A DNA stretch of 64,000 nt from Rossellomorea aquimaris TF-12 (GTDB lineage: Bacteria; Bacillota; Bacilli; Bacillales; Bacillaceae_B): assembly GCF_001648555.1 (NCBI RefSeq), contig NZ_LQXM01000025.1:186001-250000 (forward strand), given 5' to 3'. Shown in pieces: positions 52,505 through 61,626 of the stretch. Position 1 is the first letter of the stretch. Each line of letters begins with the position of its first letter. Position numbers and translations under genes: made by a program. The notes beneath the pieces were generated by a model. That model worked only from the letters and a program-made list of their open reading frames with translations, was not told where the DNA came from and did no database searches.

Positions 52505-53500
52505 ATGAAAAATAATTTTTGGCATGAGTTGCCTCGGCCGTTTTTTGTTTTGGCACCGATGGAAGCCGTGACCGATGTCGTTTTTCGTCATGTCGTAAGT
52601 GAAGCGGCGAGACCTGACGTATTTTTTACAGAGTTTACAAATACGGAAAGCTACTGTCATCCAAAAGGAAAAGACAGCGTAAGGGGGCGACTGACGTTCA
52701 CTGAAGATGAACAACCGATCGTCGCCCATATTTGGGGAGACAAGCCTGAATACTTCCGTGAAACGAGTATCGGTGTAGCAAAAATGGGCTTTCGCGGAAT
52801 CGATATCAATATGGGTTGTCCTGTGCACAATGTCGCAGCGAACGGGAAAGGCTCAGGTCTGATCCGCCGCCCAGATGTCGCAGCGGAAATCATCCAGGCA
52901 GCCAAAGCAGGAGGACTTCCTGTCAGCGTGAAGACCCGCCTCGGTTATACCAAAGTGGAGGAATGGCACGACTGGCTGAAGCACCTCCTGGAACAGGATA
53001 TCGTCAATCTATCCATCCACCTTCGTACCAAGAAGGAAATGAGCGACGTCGATGCTCACTGGGAGCTGATTCCAGAGATCGTGAAACTCCGTGACGAAGT
53101 CGCTCCTCATACATTACTGACGATCAACGGAGACATCCCTGACCGTCAGAAGGGACTCGAACTCGCAGAGAAATACGGAGTGGACGGCATCATGATCGGA
53201 CGGGGGATCTTCCATAACCCGTTCGCTTTCGAAACAGAGAAAAAAGAACATACCAGCCAAGAGCTGCTTGATCTCCTAAGATTACAGCTGGATCTTCATG
53301 ATAAGTATTCAGATGAACTGGAGCCGCGTCCTTTCAAACCACTACGCCGCTTCTTTAAGATTTACGTACGTGGATTCCGGGGAGCAAGTGAACTACGAAA
53401 TCGTCTGATGGAATCAGTATCCACCGACGAAGTTCGTGCTTTGCTTGATGAGTATGCAGATAGAGTAAGAGAAGAGGAAGGGTTTTCTGTGTCAAATTAA
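52505..53500 (+). CDS. dus: tRNA-dihydrouridine synthase
   Basis: This FMN enzyme reduces uridines in the D-loop of tRNA. The 331 residues have the Dus hallmarks [13 protein letters not shown] near residue 17, [10 protein letters not shown] with catalytic Cys near 104, VSVKTRLGY near 143 and [16 protein letters not shown] near 230. It resembles the YohI/DusC type more than Bacillus DusB, judged by motif wording only. Start: ATG 52505 follows AAGGAAAGGG; an earlier ATG has no site. The coding region is markedly richer in GC (about 50-60% in sampled lines) than its neighbours (about 40%). Confidence 0.9.
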   Translation: MKNNFWHELPRPFFVLAPMEAVTDVVFRHVVSEAARPDVFFTEFTNTESYCHPKGKDSVRGRLTFTEDEQPIVAHIWGDKPEYFRETSIGVAKMGFRGIDINMGCPVHNVAANGKGSGLIRRPDVAAEIIQAAKAGGLPVSVKTRLGYTKVEEWHDWLKHLLEQDIVNLSIHLRTKKEMSDVDAHWELIPEIVKLRDEVAPHTLLTINGDIPDRQKGLELAEKYGVDGIMIGRGIFHNPFAFETEKKEHTSQELLDLLRLQLDLHDKYSDELEPRPFKPLRRFFKIYVRGFRGASELRNRLMESVSTDEVRALLDEYADRVREEEGFSVSN

Positions 53501-53514
53501 AGACTCTCTCTTTT

Positions 53515-53572
53515 TAAAAAGGGGTCATCCCCCCAGTAAGTTAACACTTACTGGGGGGATGACCTTTTTCTC
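53515..53572. terminator. Strong bidirectional terminator between dus and rlmH
   Basis: Long perfect arms GGTCATCCCCCCAGTAAGT and its complement, with A and T runs on either side. Confidence 0.95.
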
Positions 53573-53591
53573 TTATTACAACTTTTGGGCT

Positions 53592-54071
53592 TTATTTATG
53601 GTACGGTTCCCCCCGATTAATCCGAAAAGCCCGATAAATCTGCTCAACCAAAATCAATCGCATCAACTGATGAGGAAACGTCATCTTAGAAAACGAGAGG
53701 GTCTCGTTTGAACGCTTAATGACATCATCACTTAAACCTAACGATCCACCAATCACAAATGCCACTTTGCTTTTACCATACGTAGCGAGCTTGTCCAGGT
53801 TATCCGCCAGTTCTTCTGATGAACGCATTTTTCCTTGTATCGCCAGGGCAATGACGTGGTGATCAGGAGAGATTTTTGCTAAGATTCGTTCTCCTTCTTT
53901 ATTTTTCACTTGTTCCATTTCGAGATCGCTTAATACTTCAGGTGCTTTCTCGTCAGCAAGCTCGATTATTTCTATTTTAGAATAGGATCCAAGACGTTTT
54001 ACGTACTCGCTGATCCCTTGTTTTAAGTATTTTTCTTTTAATTTACCTACCGTTATAATTGTGATATTCAC
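53592..54071 (-). CDS. rlmH: RlmH, 23S rRNA pseudouridine-1915 N3-methyltransferase
   Basis: This SPOUT-family methyltransferase (YydA in B. subtilis) modifies pseudouridine 1915 of 23S rRNA. The 159-residue length and phrases [27 protein letters not shown] and [21 protein letters not shown] match RlmH almost to the residue. It starts at GTG after AAAGAGAG; the eight extra codons upstream are not needed. It ends the conserved wal-htrC-rlmH block. Confidence 0.97.
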   Translation of the reverse strand: MNITIITVGKLKEKYLKQGISEYVKRLGSYSKIEIIELADEKAPEVLSDLEMEQVKNKEGERILAKISPDHHVIALAIQGKMRSSEELADNLDKLATYGKSKVAFVIGGSLGLSDDVIKRSNETLSFSKMTFPHQLMRLILVEQIYRAFRINRGEPYHK

Positions 54072-54165
54072 TATCCACACTCTCTTTACAAACAATTTAC
54101 AAACACGTTATCCACAGAAATTATCCACATATCCACATTCTCAATCCATATATCGTATGAGAATA

Positions 54166-54324
54166 TTAGTTCGCCACAATATATATTGCGTTATTCCCAC
54201 AATATTCACAGGTTGTGGATAACTGTTTTTCCTTGGAAAGCTCCGTTAATTGAGGCGCTACCTCATGCTCATCGACAATAATATCCATGGCAAGCTCTAC
54301 ATGCTCTAAACAACAGTAAATCAT
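54166..54324 (-). CDS. CxxH/CxxC small protein (BA_5709 family)
   Basis: This 52-residue protein starts MIYCCLEHVELAMDIIVDEHE and ends with CEYCGNNAIYIVAN, pairing CCLEH and CEYC as a putative zinc site. The family is known only as a conserved Bacillus neighbour of rlmH. The ATG at 54324 follows GAGGAGGACATCAC; the longer frame has no site. It lies inside the DnaA-box cluster. Confidence 0.85.
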   Translation of the reverse strand: MIYCCLEHVELAMDIIVDEHEVAPQLTELSKEKQLSTTCEYCGNNAIYIVAN

Positions 54325-54394
54325 GTGATGTCCTCCTCTATTATGATGAGTTTTATCGATTATTCTTTTATCCACAGGTAATCATATCACGTAA

Positions 54395-54430
54395 AGAAAA
54401 AGCAGGAAAGAGTGCTCTCCTTTCCTGCTT
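54395..54430 (-). terminator. Terminator after htrC
   Basis: Minus strand AGCAGGAAAG, loop, CTTTCCTGCT, then TTTTCTTT. Confidence 0.88.
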
Positions 54431-54446
54431 TCCACTTATCCACATC

Positions 54447-55682
54447 TTATAAACGAGATTCATCTGTCAATTTCATATTTACTTCTTTCACTTCACCATT
54501 TCGATAGATCTTTACTTTCATCTGATCATTTACTTCTTTTTTGTTGTAAAGATGCTTTCGTAAATCAATGACATTCTCTATTTTTTCACCATCTAGTTCG
54601 ACAATTACGTCCAGTTCCTGTAATCCGGCTTGAGCAGCAGGTGAATTAGGAACGGTTTGACGAATCATAACCCCGTAATTAATGTCTTTTGGTAGCTTTA
54701 ATGTTTCTTGTTGATGGTATGCAGAGATTTGATTTACATCTTCCAGCGAGACACCCATTGCAGGTCGTTTTACTTCACCATATCTTTCAAGGTCTTCAAT
54801 AATAGGCTGAGCGTAATTAATTGGAATCGCAAGTCCAATTCCCTCTACGGCTTGTTGAGCAATTTTCATGGAATTGATCCCAATTAGCTGCCCTGAAATA
54901 TTCACTAATGCTCCACCACTGTTACCCGGATTAATCGCCGCATCTGTTTGTAATACTTCTGCCTGCCAATCTTGCATTCCGTCCTGGTTAATATCAACCG
55001 GGATCGTTCTCTCTAGCCCTGATACCACTCCTTGAGTGACTGAACCGGAAAATTGAAGACCTAGAGGATTTCCAATGGCAATGACAGGTTCACCAGCCTT
55101 CAATTTGCTTGAATTACCGAACTCAACAATGTCATCTTTTTTTATTTTGCTTCCATCGATTTCAATTACGGCTAAATCAGTCCAAACATCTGCTCCACGC
55201 AGCTTCGCTGGTAATTTTGTCCCATCTGCCAGGGTCACTTCTAATTGGGAGGAGCCTTCCACAACGTGATTATTTGTCACAATGTATACCTTATCTCCTT
55301 CTTTTTTATACATGACTCCAGAGCCTGTTGAGCCACCTTGCTCTTGGCCTTCACCTTGGCCCCAAAAACTCGTCGATTGAATATTGGTGATTCCTACAAC
55401 AGAATCTCCTGCTTTCTCAACAGCTTTCGTGACGTCAGTCGTAACATCAACTGATACACTTTTTGTCGTACCATTGTGATAGGCTTCATCCGTTTCCTTT
55501 AAGTCTTGATCTGGTTCTATTGAATACGGTAATATATTTAAGTTTGTTAATTGAGGAATCGCTACAATGACCAAAATAGCTCCAAGTATAACTCCTAACA
55601 AGCCGGCGAGGAACATTCCTCCGCGGTTCCCTTTTTGTCTACGTCTACCTTCATTATGATAATCTTGGTCATAATATCCCAT
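54447..55682 (-). CDS. htrC: HtrC/YyxA, membrane-anchored HtrA-type serine protease
   Basis: This 411-residue S1C protease has an N-terminal membrane helix (about 23-45), a protease domain with the triad His139 (NNHVVEG), Asp169 (TDLAVIEID) and Ser255 (NPGNSGGAL), and one C-terminal PDZ domain (from about 300). It acts on misfolded proteins outside the membrane. It follows walJ in the conserved order, but a terminator between them and a 235-bp gap suggest a separate promoter. Confidence 0.95.
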   Translation of the reverse strand: MGYYDQDYHNEGRRRQKGNRGGMFLAGLLGVILGAILVIVAIPQLTNLNILPYSIEPDQDLKETDEAYHNGTTKSVSVDVTTDVTKAVEKAGDSVVGITNIQSTSFWGQGEGQEQGGSTGSGVMYKKEGDKVYIVTNNHVVEGSSQLEVTLADGTKLPAKLRGADVWTDLAVIEIDGSKIKKDDIVEFGNSSKLKAGEPVIAIGNPLGLQFSGSVTQGVVSGLERTIPVDINQDGMQDWQAEVLQTDAAINPGNSGGALVNISGQLIGINSMKIAQQAVEGIGLAIPINYAQPIIEDLERYGEVKRPAMGVSLEDVNQISAYHQQETLKLPKDINYGVMIRQTVPNSPAAQAGLQELDVIVELDGEKIENVIDLRKHLYNKKEVNDQMKVKIYRNGEVKEVNMKLTDESRL

Positions 55683-55842
55683 GTACTTTCATCCTTTCTC
55701 ACTACTATTCCTTTTATTATTTTCTCTATACAAGCTTTATTATAGTCAGGCTAAATTAAAAAATGATGAAAAAAAGTTAAGAATTTCATAATGTTGATGA
55801 ATATGTAAGATGTGATATCGGGGAAATATACTATTTTCTATA

Positions 55843-55884
55843 CAAAAAGGTGAAGACAAAATTGCCTTCACCTTCTTTTTTCCT
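55843..55884 (-). terminator. Terminator of the walRKHIJ operon
   Basis: AAGGTGAAG and CTTCACCTT arms, A run on the left and T run on the right, between walJ and htrC. It can work in both directions. Confidence 0.85.
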
Positions 55885-55916
55885 TTAAAAGAAAAAGAAT
55901 AAACATTTGAATAGGC

Positions 55917-56711
55917 TCAAATGGCAACTAAAGGAGTTGGCACTTTTGGATCCGTATCAAATAAATCAATTTGTTCTCCCACTTGTATTCCTTTTGACTC
56001 GAGGGTTTGAGTGACACTCATTCTTGCTAAATCCTTCATATTGTTATCTAGACTTAAATGAGCTAAGTAAATACCCTTTGTCTTATCGCCCATCACTTCA
56101 CTCATAGCAATGGCTGCGTCCTCATTCGATACATGCCCCACATCGCTTAGAATACGACGCTTAATACTCCAAGGATAGCGACACATCCGCAGCATTCCCA
56201 CATCATGATTACTTTCAAATACATACGCATCTGCATTTGAGATAATCCCTTTCATTCGATCACTTACGTATCCAGTATCTGTGACAAGGACAAGCTTTTT
56301 CTCTCCTTGATGAAATACATAAAACATCGGCTCTGCAGCATCGTGGGAAACACCAAAGGATTCAATGCTCAATCCACCAAAATGCTTGGCTGTTTCCATA
56401 TCAAAGGAAAATTTCTGAGCACTATCAATTTTCCCTACTAAACCGTCCATGGCATTCCAAGTCCGATCATTTGCATAAACAGGCAGCTTATACTTTCTTG
56501 CCAAAACACCTATCCCTTTAATATGGTCACTATGCTCATGAGTAACCAATATTCCAGACAAATCTTCAATCTTGCGGTCTATTTGACTAAACAAGCCTTC
56601 CATTTGTTTTCCGCTCAAGCCTGCGTCAACAAGAAAAGAATGTTCTTCTGATTCTACAAATATCGCATTTCCTGTACTGCCGCTAGCTAGTACACTAAAA
56701 TGCATTGCCAT
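55917..56711 (-). CDS. walJ: WalJ/YycJ, MBL-fold protein of the wal operon
   Basis: The 264-residue metallo-beta-lactamase fold protein has zinc-ligand motifs [10 protein letters not shown] near the start, [10 protein letters not shown] near 60, DTGY and EANHD-like VFESNHD. WalJ is linked to coordination of wall metabolism with replication or repair, with no settled substrate. The ATG at 56711 follows TTGGAGTGAGAAGT; the upstream frame is discarded. It is 17 bp after walI. Confidence 0.95.
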   Translation of the reverse strand: MAMHFSVLASGSTGNAIFVESEEHSFLVDAGLSGKQMEGLFSQIDRKIEDLSGILVTHEHSDHIKGIGVLARKYKLPVYANDRTWNAMDGLVGKIDSAQKFSFDMETAKHFGGLSIESFGVSHDAAEPMFYVFHQGEKKLVLVTDTGYVSDRMKGIISNADAYVFESNHDVGMLRMCRYPWSIKRRILSDVGHVSNEDAAIAMSEVMGDKTKGIYLAHLSLDNNMKDLARMSVTQTLESKGIQVGEQIDLFDTDPKVPTPLVAI

Positions 56712-56728
56712 ACTTCTCACTCCAATGA

Positions 56729-57526
56729 TCATTCTTTATCTGGTCTTGTAAATTCTATTATTTCCCCTTCAAAAGCATTTAAAAATAAATCTTCTTTGTT
56801 GTCCCCATTTTTAACTGTGAAATGCCATGTCGGTGTAAGAAATTGAGACTCTGCTTTTGGTAAGAGAGTGGAATAACCCAGTTCAACATTTTCCACCTTA
56901 CTCCCAGAGGCAATTTTATTATTTTCATAAAAGATCTGGAGAGCCTGAATAGGGGTATAGACACTTTTCTTTTCTCCACTAAATGCTTTGACATCTTCAA
57001 GCATCGTTTGTTTGTAGGAAACAATTTCATTTTCCTTTGTGAGATTTAGAGTGACTTCTCCATTAATGTTATGAAATAAAAATTTATCTTTATAGGTTTG
57101 GTAATAAACAATGGTTTGGTCCTCTTCATTGTATTTCCAAAACCTATACTTCTCTCCATCTATAATAAAGCTTGTCATAAAGTCTTTCAATTCTTCAGGA
57201 GACCGTTTATCACTTAAGGGATAAGGCTTGCTTAAGGTAGAATGAATCGTATTGTCATTGACGATGTTGATCTCTTGTTCCTCAAACTCGTCTATATCAG
57301 CAGTAGTGAATTTCTTCGTTTTTGCACTAATATACGCTTCTTTTTTTAGATCCTTTGAAAATGACGGATATTCAATTTTATCCGCTTTCAGAATATCTTC
57401 AAAATTAGTTCGCCCTAAGGTTTCCGGATTACTATTCGATAATTTATTAATAAATAGTGAAAGTAAAAATATATCCAGAATAAGAAAAACAACAATAAAA
57501 ATACTTTTTGTTTTACTCCAATCCAT
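56729..57526 (-). CDS. walI: WalI/YycI, modulator of WalK
   Basis: This membrane protein of 265 residues has one N-terminal helix (about 6-26), a large extracytoplasmic domain and no enzyme motif. With WalH it binds WalK through membrane helices and tunes its activity. ATG 57526 follows GGAGGGG. It overlaps the 3' end of walH by 14 bp. Confidence 0.93.
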   Translation of the reverse strand: MDWSKTKSIFIVVFLILDIFLLSLFINKLSNSNPETLGRTNFEDILKADKIEYPSFSKDLKKEAYISAKTKKFTTADIDEFEEQEINIVNDNTIHSTLSKPYPLSDKRSPEELKDFMTSFIIDGEKYRFWKYNEEDQTIVYYQTYKDKFLFHNINGEVTLNLTKENEIVSYKQTMLEDVKAFSGEKKSVYTPIQALQIFYENNKIASGSKVENVELGYSTLLPKAESQFLTPTWHFTVKNGDNKEDLFLNAFEGEIIEFTRPDKE

Positions 57527-58847
57527 TTTCAAGCCCCTCCGTTTCATTTAGAGGTAGGCGTATCCATGTACCACTGTATTTATAGTACCAAGAAGGTTCA
57601 AATACAACGAATTTTTTATTTAATGGATTCGTATCTTTTGTTAGTTTATATCCGATCATTATATCTTCAATTAAGTCCGGCTCAAGTGAATCGTCTTCCA
57701 ATAAAGAATTGAGAATAGAGGCACCTGAGGGAAGAGTAACTTCCTTCTCATCAGAAACAACAGAAGGCTCTAACTTGAAATATGGGCGGGAATATTCATT
57801 AATCGCTTCTTTTCCCCATTTTTGGGATATCTCAGCCATTCCATAATCATTAAAGACAGGATGGTTTTTAACGAAAAGTCGATATACGATCTTATTCTCT
57901 TGAGGACTTATTGAAAAATATTGATATTGATCGGTCCATCCGCCATGTTCATTTACAAACTCAATACTCTTTTGAAAAAGGCCTCCAGGAGATGATGCTC
58001 CATTTGTTTCAGCAGAGGGAGTGACAAAAGAGAAGGTATTGTTTTCTTTGAATACCTCCATTAAGCTATTTGTATTTGTATAAGTTTCACCCGTTTTAGT
58101 GAAGTCTTTCTTTACATTGTTAGGATCATTGAATAATGCTTGTTTAAAATCCTCTGGTGGAATGATATCCGTATAATACGAAAAGCTAATGTATTCTTCG
58201 GAATTTTTCGGAAGTATAATGGTTCGATTATTTAAAGGATGTTTAATGTATTGATCGTATCTGTAAATAGCATTTTTCACAAATGTATCTTCTAAGGTTT
58301 GAATACTCCCTAAATCTACACGACTTTCAAGAAATACCTTCTTTCCTTGTCCATAGGATACAAAATAGATAGTTCCTGTGTCAGAGTTGGAAACACTTAA
58401 GTCAAGAACAATTCGATTAAATGAAACATTAGGGGTTTTTTTATCCTCAAGGTTAATAACTCTGCCATAAATCGAGAGGGGGACATTGTCAGTGAAAACC
58501 AGTTCAACTTTGTTTTCACCATGAATGATTCTTTCTATCTCTGTTTGAGAATATTCACTAGAACGATCTTTTAAATCAAACAGTGTCCAGCTAGATAATT
58601 GCGTCAACACTTTATCCATCTCAATCTCACTTGAGGTACCAAATATTTGATTCCGGTGGTGATAAAAAAGCTTATAAGGCTTTATGAGTTCCTGTTCCTT
58701 TTTTTGAGCACTAATAGAAACATCATAAGCCTCATCGCTGTCAATCGTGTCATATCCAGGCTGATATGTCCAAAGGTTCCAAGTAAGAAAAACACTTATC
58801 CCAACCAGTAGTGTAAGTATAATGGATTTTATTTTTTCGTATTTCAT
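57513..58847 (-). CDS. walH: WalH/YycH, modulator of WalK
   Basis: This 444-residue protein has one N-terminal membrane helix (about 7-24) and a long extracytoplasmic domain, as in the YycH family. It restrains WalK together with WalI. ATG 58847 is preferred over the TTG two codons earlier and follows AGAGGATGATTGGTC. It overlaps walK by 4 bp. Confidence 0.93.
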   Translation of the reverse strand: MKYEKIKSIILTLLVGISVFLTWNLWTYQPGYDTIDSDEAYDVSISAQKKEQELIKPYKLFYHHRNQIFGTSSEIEMDKVLTQLSSWTLFDLKDRSSEYSQTEIERIIHGENKVELVFTDNVPLSIYGRVINLEDKKTPNVSFNRIVLDLSVSNSDTGTIYFVSYGQGKKVFLESRVDLGSIQTLEDTFVKNAIYRYDQYIKHPLNNRTIILPKNSEEYISFSYYTDIIPPEDFKQALFNDPNNVKKDFTKTGETYTNTNSLMEVFKENNTFSFVTPSAETNGASSPGGLFQKSIEFVNEHGGWTDQYQYFSISPQENKIVYRLFVKNHPVFNDYGMAEISQKWGKEAINEYSRPYFKLEPSVVSDEKEVTLPSGASILNSLLEDDSLEPDLIEDIMIGYKLTKDTNPLNKKFVVFEPSWYYKYSGTWIRLPLNETEGLENGLE

Positions 58848-60670
58848 GACCAATCATCCTCTTGTGTGGGATCATAAGGGAGGGTAAAAGTAATCGTCGT
58901 ACCTTTCCCTTCGTTACTTGAAGCCCAAACATCTCCACCGTGTGCTGAAATCATTTCTTTTGCGATGGCAAGTCCTAAACCAGTTCCACCCATTTGTCTA
59001 GTCCGGGCCTTATCCACTCGATAAAAACGCTCAAATACTTTATCTAAGTTTTCCTTCGGTATTCCTAAACCTTGGTCAGAAACACTCACTTCAATAAATC
59101 CATTCTTTTCTATCACTTTAAACGTAATCATTCCGCCCTCTGGTGAATATTTCAAAGCGTTTGAAATGATATTATCTAATACCTGAGTGATTTTATCCTG
59201 GTCCACCTCTACAAACATAGACTGTTCTGGTAAGACACGCTTAAATGTAACATTTAAGTCCTTGGTCATATCAAAGCGGTCAATGATACGATGGAAAAAC
59301 AGTATAAAATCTACCCAATCCTTATTGAAACGATAATCTTTACTGTCCATTTTAGACAATTGCAGGAGATCATTTACTAATCGAATCATTCGCTCCGTTT
59401 CATTTTGCGTTACGTCTAAAAATTGTGGTGCAATGTTTTCATCCTGCCAAGCGCCATCGGCTAATGCTTCTAAATAGCTTCTCATGGTCGTCAATGGCGT
59501 TCTTAATTCATGGGAAACATTCGCTACAAATTCACGTCGTTCAAGGTCAATTTTCTCTTGTTCAGTGATATCATGTAAAACAGTAATTAAACCGTTAACA
59601 AATCCTGTTTCTTTTTGAATAATAGAGAAATTCGCACGTAAAATATATGGTTTTTCCTTCGTACTATAATCTAAAATAATGGAATCTTGCTCATTTGAAA
59701 GATCCTCAAAAGTATACTCCTCATCTAAGCCCAGTAACGACACAATGGGTTGAGATAACACTGTTTCACGTGAAACATTCAACATGTTTGCAGCCGGATC
59801 ATTAATAAGAATGACTCTTCCTTTTCGATCCGTGGCAATAACTCCATCCGTCATATAAGAAAGGACAGAAGATAACTTTCTTCGCTCCCCTTCAGTCGTT
59901 GCTTGAGCTTCCTGAAGACGCTTCGTTAGATTATTAAATGTGATGGCCAGCTGCCCAATCTCATCGTAGCCATACACCTTAACTTTTCTGGAGAAATTTC
60001 CTTTTGCCATCGCCAGTGCTTGTTTTCTCATATCTGAAATCGGTCTGGTGACGGTTTGTGCCAGTAAAACACCCAATATAGCTGTAATAGCTAAGGCGAT
60101 TAATGTCCCATTCGTGAAAATTTTATTAATTTCATTCATTTGGTCATATACAGTTTCTATTTTTGCAACAAGATAAATAGCCCCAATGACCTCATTATTT
60201 GAGTTTATTGGCGCTGTATATACCCAAATTCGATTTCCCGTTTGATTATCAAGGTAAATATCATCATAATCAAATCCCGTAGCTAAAACGGCTTTCACAA
60301 GCTTATCCGCTGTCACTTGACCGATTAAACCTTGATTATTAGGCTCTGATGTTCCAATGATACGATTTCGGCTATTAATGACACGAATCTCGGAAATGTC
60401 AGATGTAACACTATCATCAAGTATTTTCCCAATTTCCTCTTCCTCAGTAGGGTCATCTTCAGCACGGTCTTTTTTAAGCATTTCTTCTCGAATTGAATAT
60501 TCAAGTAAATCGACCCTACTTTTAATAGAGGTTTGGAAATTATCTACGAGCTTTTGTTCTAATTCTCTTACAAAATAAACGCCAATAATCTGCATTGCTA
60601 ATAAAATCAGCAATACGTAGATCATGACAAACTTCAAATGTATCGAGCGTGATAAACCCACTTTCTTCAT
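58844..60670 (-). CDS. walK: WalK/YycG, essential sensor histidine kinase
   Basis: This 608-residue kinase of cell-wall homeostasis has two membrane helices (about 13-34 and 187-205) bounding an extracellular PAS-like domain, then HAMP, a cytoplasmic PAS domain, HisKA with phospho-accepting His387 in VSHELRTPL, and the HATPase domain with NALKYSP and DQGLGIP. It phosphorylates WalR. The perfect parS site lies in codons 298-304. The start follows CAGGAG. Confidence 0.97.
   Translation of the reverse strand: MKKVGLSRSIHLKFVMIYVLLILLAMQIIGVYFVRELEQKLVDNFQTSIKSRVDLLEYSIREEMLKKDRAEDDPTEEEEIGKILDDSVTSDISEIRVINSRNRIIGTSEPNNQGLIGQVTADKLVKAVLATGFDYDDIYLDNQTGNRIWVYTAPINSNNEVIGAIYLVAKIETVYDQMNEINKIFTNGTLIALAITAILGVLLAQTVTRPISDMRKQALAMAKGNFSRKVKVYGYDEIGQLAITFNNLTKRLQEAQATTEGERRKLSSVLSYMTDGVIATDRKGRVILINDPAANMLNVSRETVLSQPIVSLLGLDEEYTFEDLSNEQDSIILDYSTKEKPYILRANFSIIQKETGFVNGLITVLHDITEQEKIDLERREFVANVSHELRTPLTTMRSYLEALADGAWQDENIAPQFLDVTQNETERMIRLVNDLLQLSKMDSKDYRFNKDWVDFILFFHRIIDRFDMTKDLNVTFKRVLPEQSMFVEVDQDKITQVLDNIISNALKYSPEGGMITFKVIEKNGFIEVSVSDQGLGIPKENLDKVFERFYRVDKARTRQMGGTGLGLAIAKEMISAHGGDVWASSNEGKGTTITFTLPYDPTQEDDWS
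59762..59777. promoter_or_regulatory. parS: parS, ParB/Spo0J-binding site inside walK
   Basis: TGTTTCACGTGAAACA is an exact, fully palindromic match to the bacterial parS consensus. It encodes part of NVSRETV in walK. Sites of this kind mark the origin region for ParB loading; B. subtilis also has one in yycG to my recollection. Confidence 0.95.
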
Positions 60671-60676
60671 TACAGA

Positions 60677-61387
60677 TTACTCCTGTTCAGGATTTCGCAA
60701 GTAATAACCGACTCCTCTACGTGTTACGATCCAAGTAGGGTGACTAGGATTATCTTCAATTTTCTCACGAAGACGTCTTACGGTTACATCGACAGTACGA
60801 ACATCCCCATAATAGTCATAGCCCCATACAGTCTGAAGCAAGTGTTCACGAGTCATGACTTGTCCAATATGTTTAGCAAGATAATGAAGAAGTTCAAATT
60901 CACGATGAGTTAACTCAATCGTTTCTCCACGCTTAGAAACAACATAAGCATCTGGATGAATCGTTAAAGAACCAACGGTTATCTCATTGTTTTCATCCTC
61001 AGCATTTTGCTGTGCTGCACCATGCTGATGTCTTCTTAAGTTAGCTTTTACCCTGGCAATCAGTTCACGGGTACTAAAAGGCTTTGTGACATAATCATCA
61101 GCCCCAAGTTCTAACCCTAATACCTTATCAATTTCTGAGTCTTTAGCTGTTAGCATAATAATAGGCATTTCATATTTCTTTCTAATTTCACGACAAACTT
61201 CCATTCCATCCCGATTCGGAAGCATGATGTCCAGGAGAACTAAATCCGGCTTAATTTCTTCTGCCATTTTGACTGCTTCGTCGCCATCATATGCACAATG
61301 AACTTCATAGCCTTCTTTTTTCAAATTGAACTGTAAAATATCTGCAATTGGTTTCTCATCGTCAACGACTAAAATCTTCTTATCCAT
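60677..61387 (-). CDS. walR: WalR/YycF, essential OmpR-type response regulator
   Basis: The 236-residue protein has an N-terminal receiver domain with phospho-acceptor Asp53 (LLDIMLP) and Lys in KPFSTREL, and a C-terminal winged-helix DNA-binding domain ([11 protein letters not shown]). It controls autolysins and wall genes through TGTWAH-N5-TGTWAH sites. The start follows AAAGGAG; it is the first gene of the operon, six bp before walK. Confidence 0.98.
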   Translation of the reverse strand: MDKKILVVDDEKPIADILQFNLKKEGYEVHCAYDGDEAVKMAEEIKPDLVLLDIMLPNRDGMEVCREIRKKYEMPIIMLTAKDSEIDKVLGLELGADDYVTKPFSTRELIARVKANLRRHQHGAAQQNAEDENNEITVGSLTIHPDAYVVSKRGETIELTHREFELLHYLAKHIGQVMTREHLLQTVWGYDYYGDVRTVDVTVRRLREKIEDNPSHPTWIVTRRGVGYYLRNPEQE

Positions 61388-61557
61388 GTCTTTTGATCTC
61401 CTTTAGAAAATGTAATATATCTTATAAAGTTGTGATTAGTATAGGATTCTTTCTTTAAATTTATCACTTTCTTCACATTAATTCATCTTTTACTCTATCA
61501 TAACCTTAAATAATGTAAATTGTTCTATACTTACTCATCCAAATCTATTCTTAATAA

Positions 61558-61611
61558 TAAAGGGACTGACATGTAAGATCCATCATCTTCTCTCTTGTCA
61601 GTCCCGTTTTA
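61558..61611 (-). terminator. Terminator after the M23 hydrolase gene
   Basis: Minus strand GGGACTGACA, long loop, TGTCAGTCCC, then TTTATTATT. The 170 bp from here to walR contain the wal promoter; I cannot fix its boxes. Confidence 0.85.
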
Positions 61612-61626
61612 CATTCCTATATGCGA

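Larger units (their letters stand above)
54108..54444. promoter_or_regulatory. DnaA-box cluster next to rlmH
   Basis: Five perfect DnaA boxes TTATCCACA or their complement lie at 54108-54116, 54121-54129, 54214-54222 (reverse), 54368-54376 and 54436-54444, with a one-mismatch copy at 54129-54137. B. subtilis has origin-proximal DnaA-box clusters that titrate DnaA, one of them next to yydA (rlmH). The same position here argues for a conserved replication-control element. Confidence 0.85.

Noticed and set aside
52481-53094. Several antisense and out-of-frame ORFs in dus
   Set aside because: They come from the GC-rich codons of dus; Arg/Pro-rich nonsense products.
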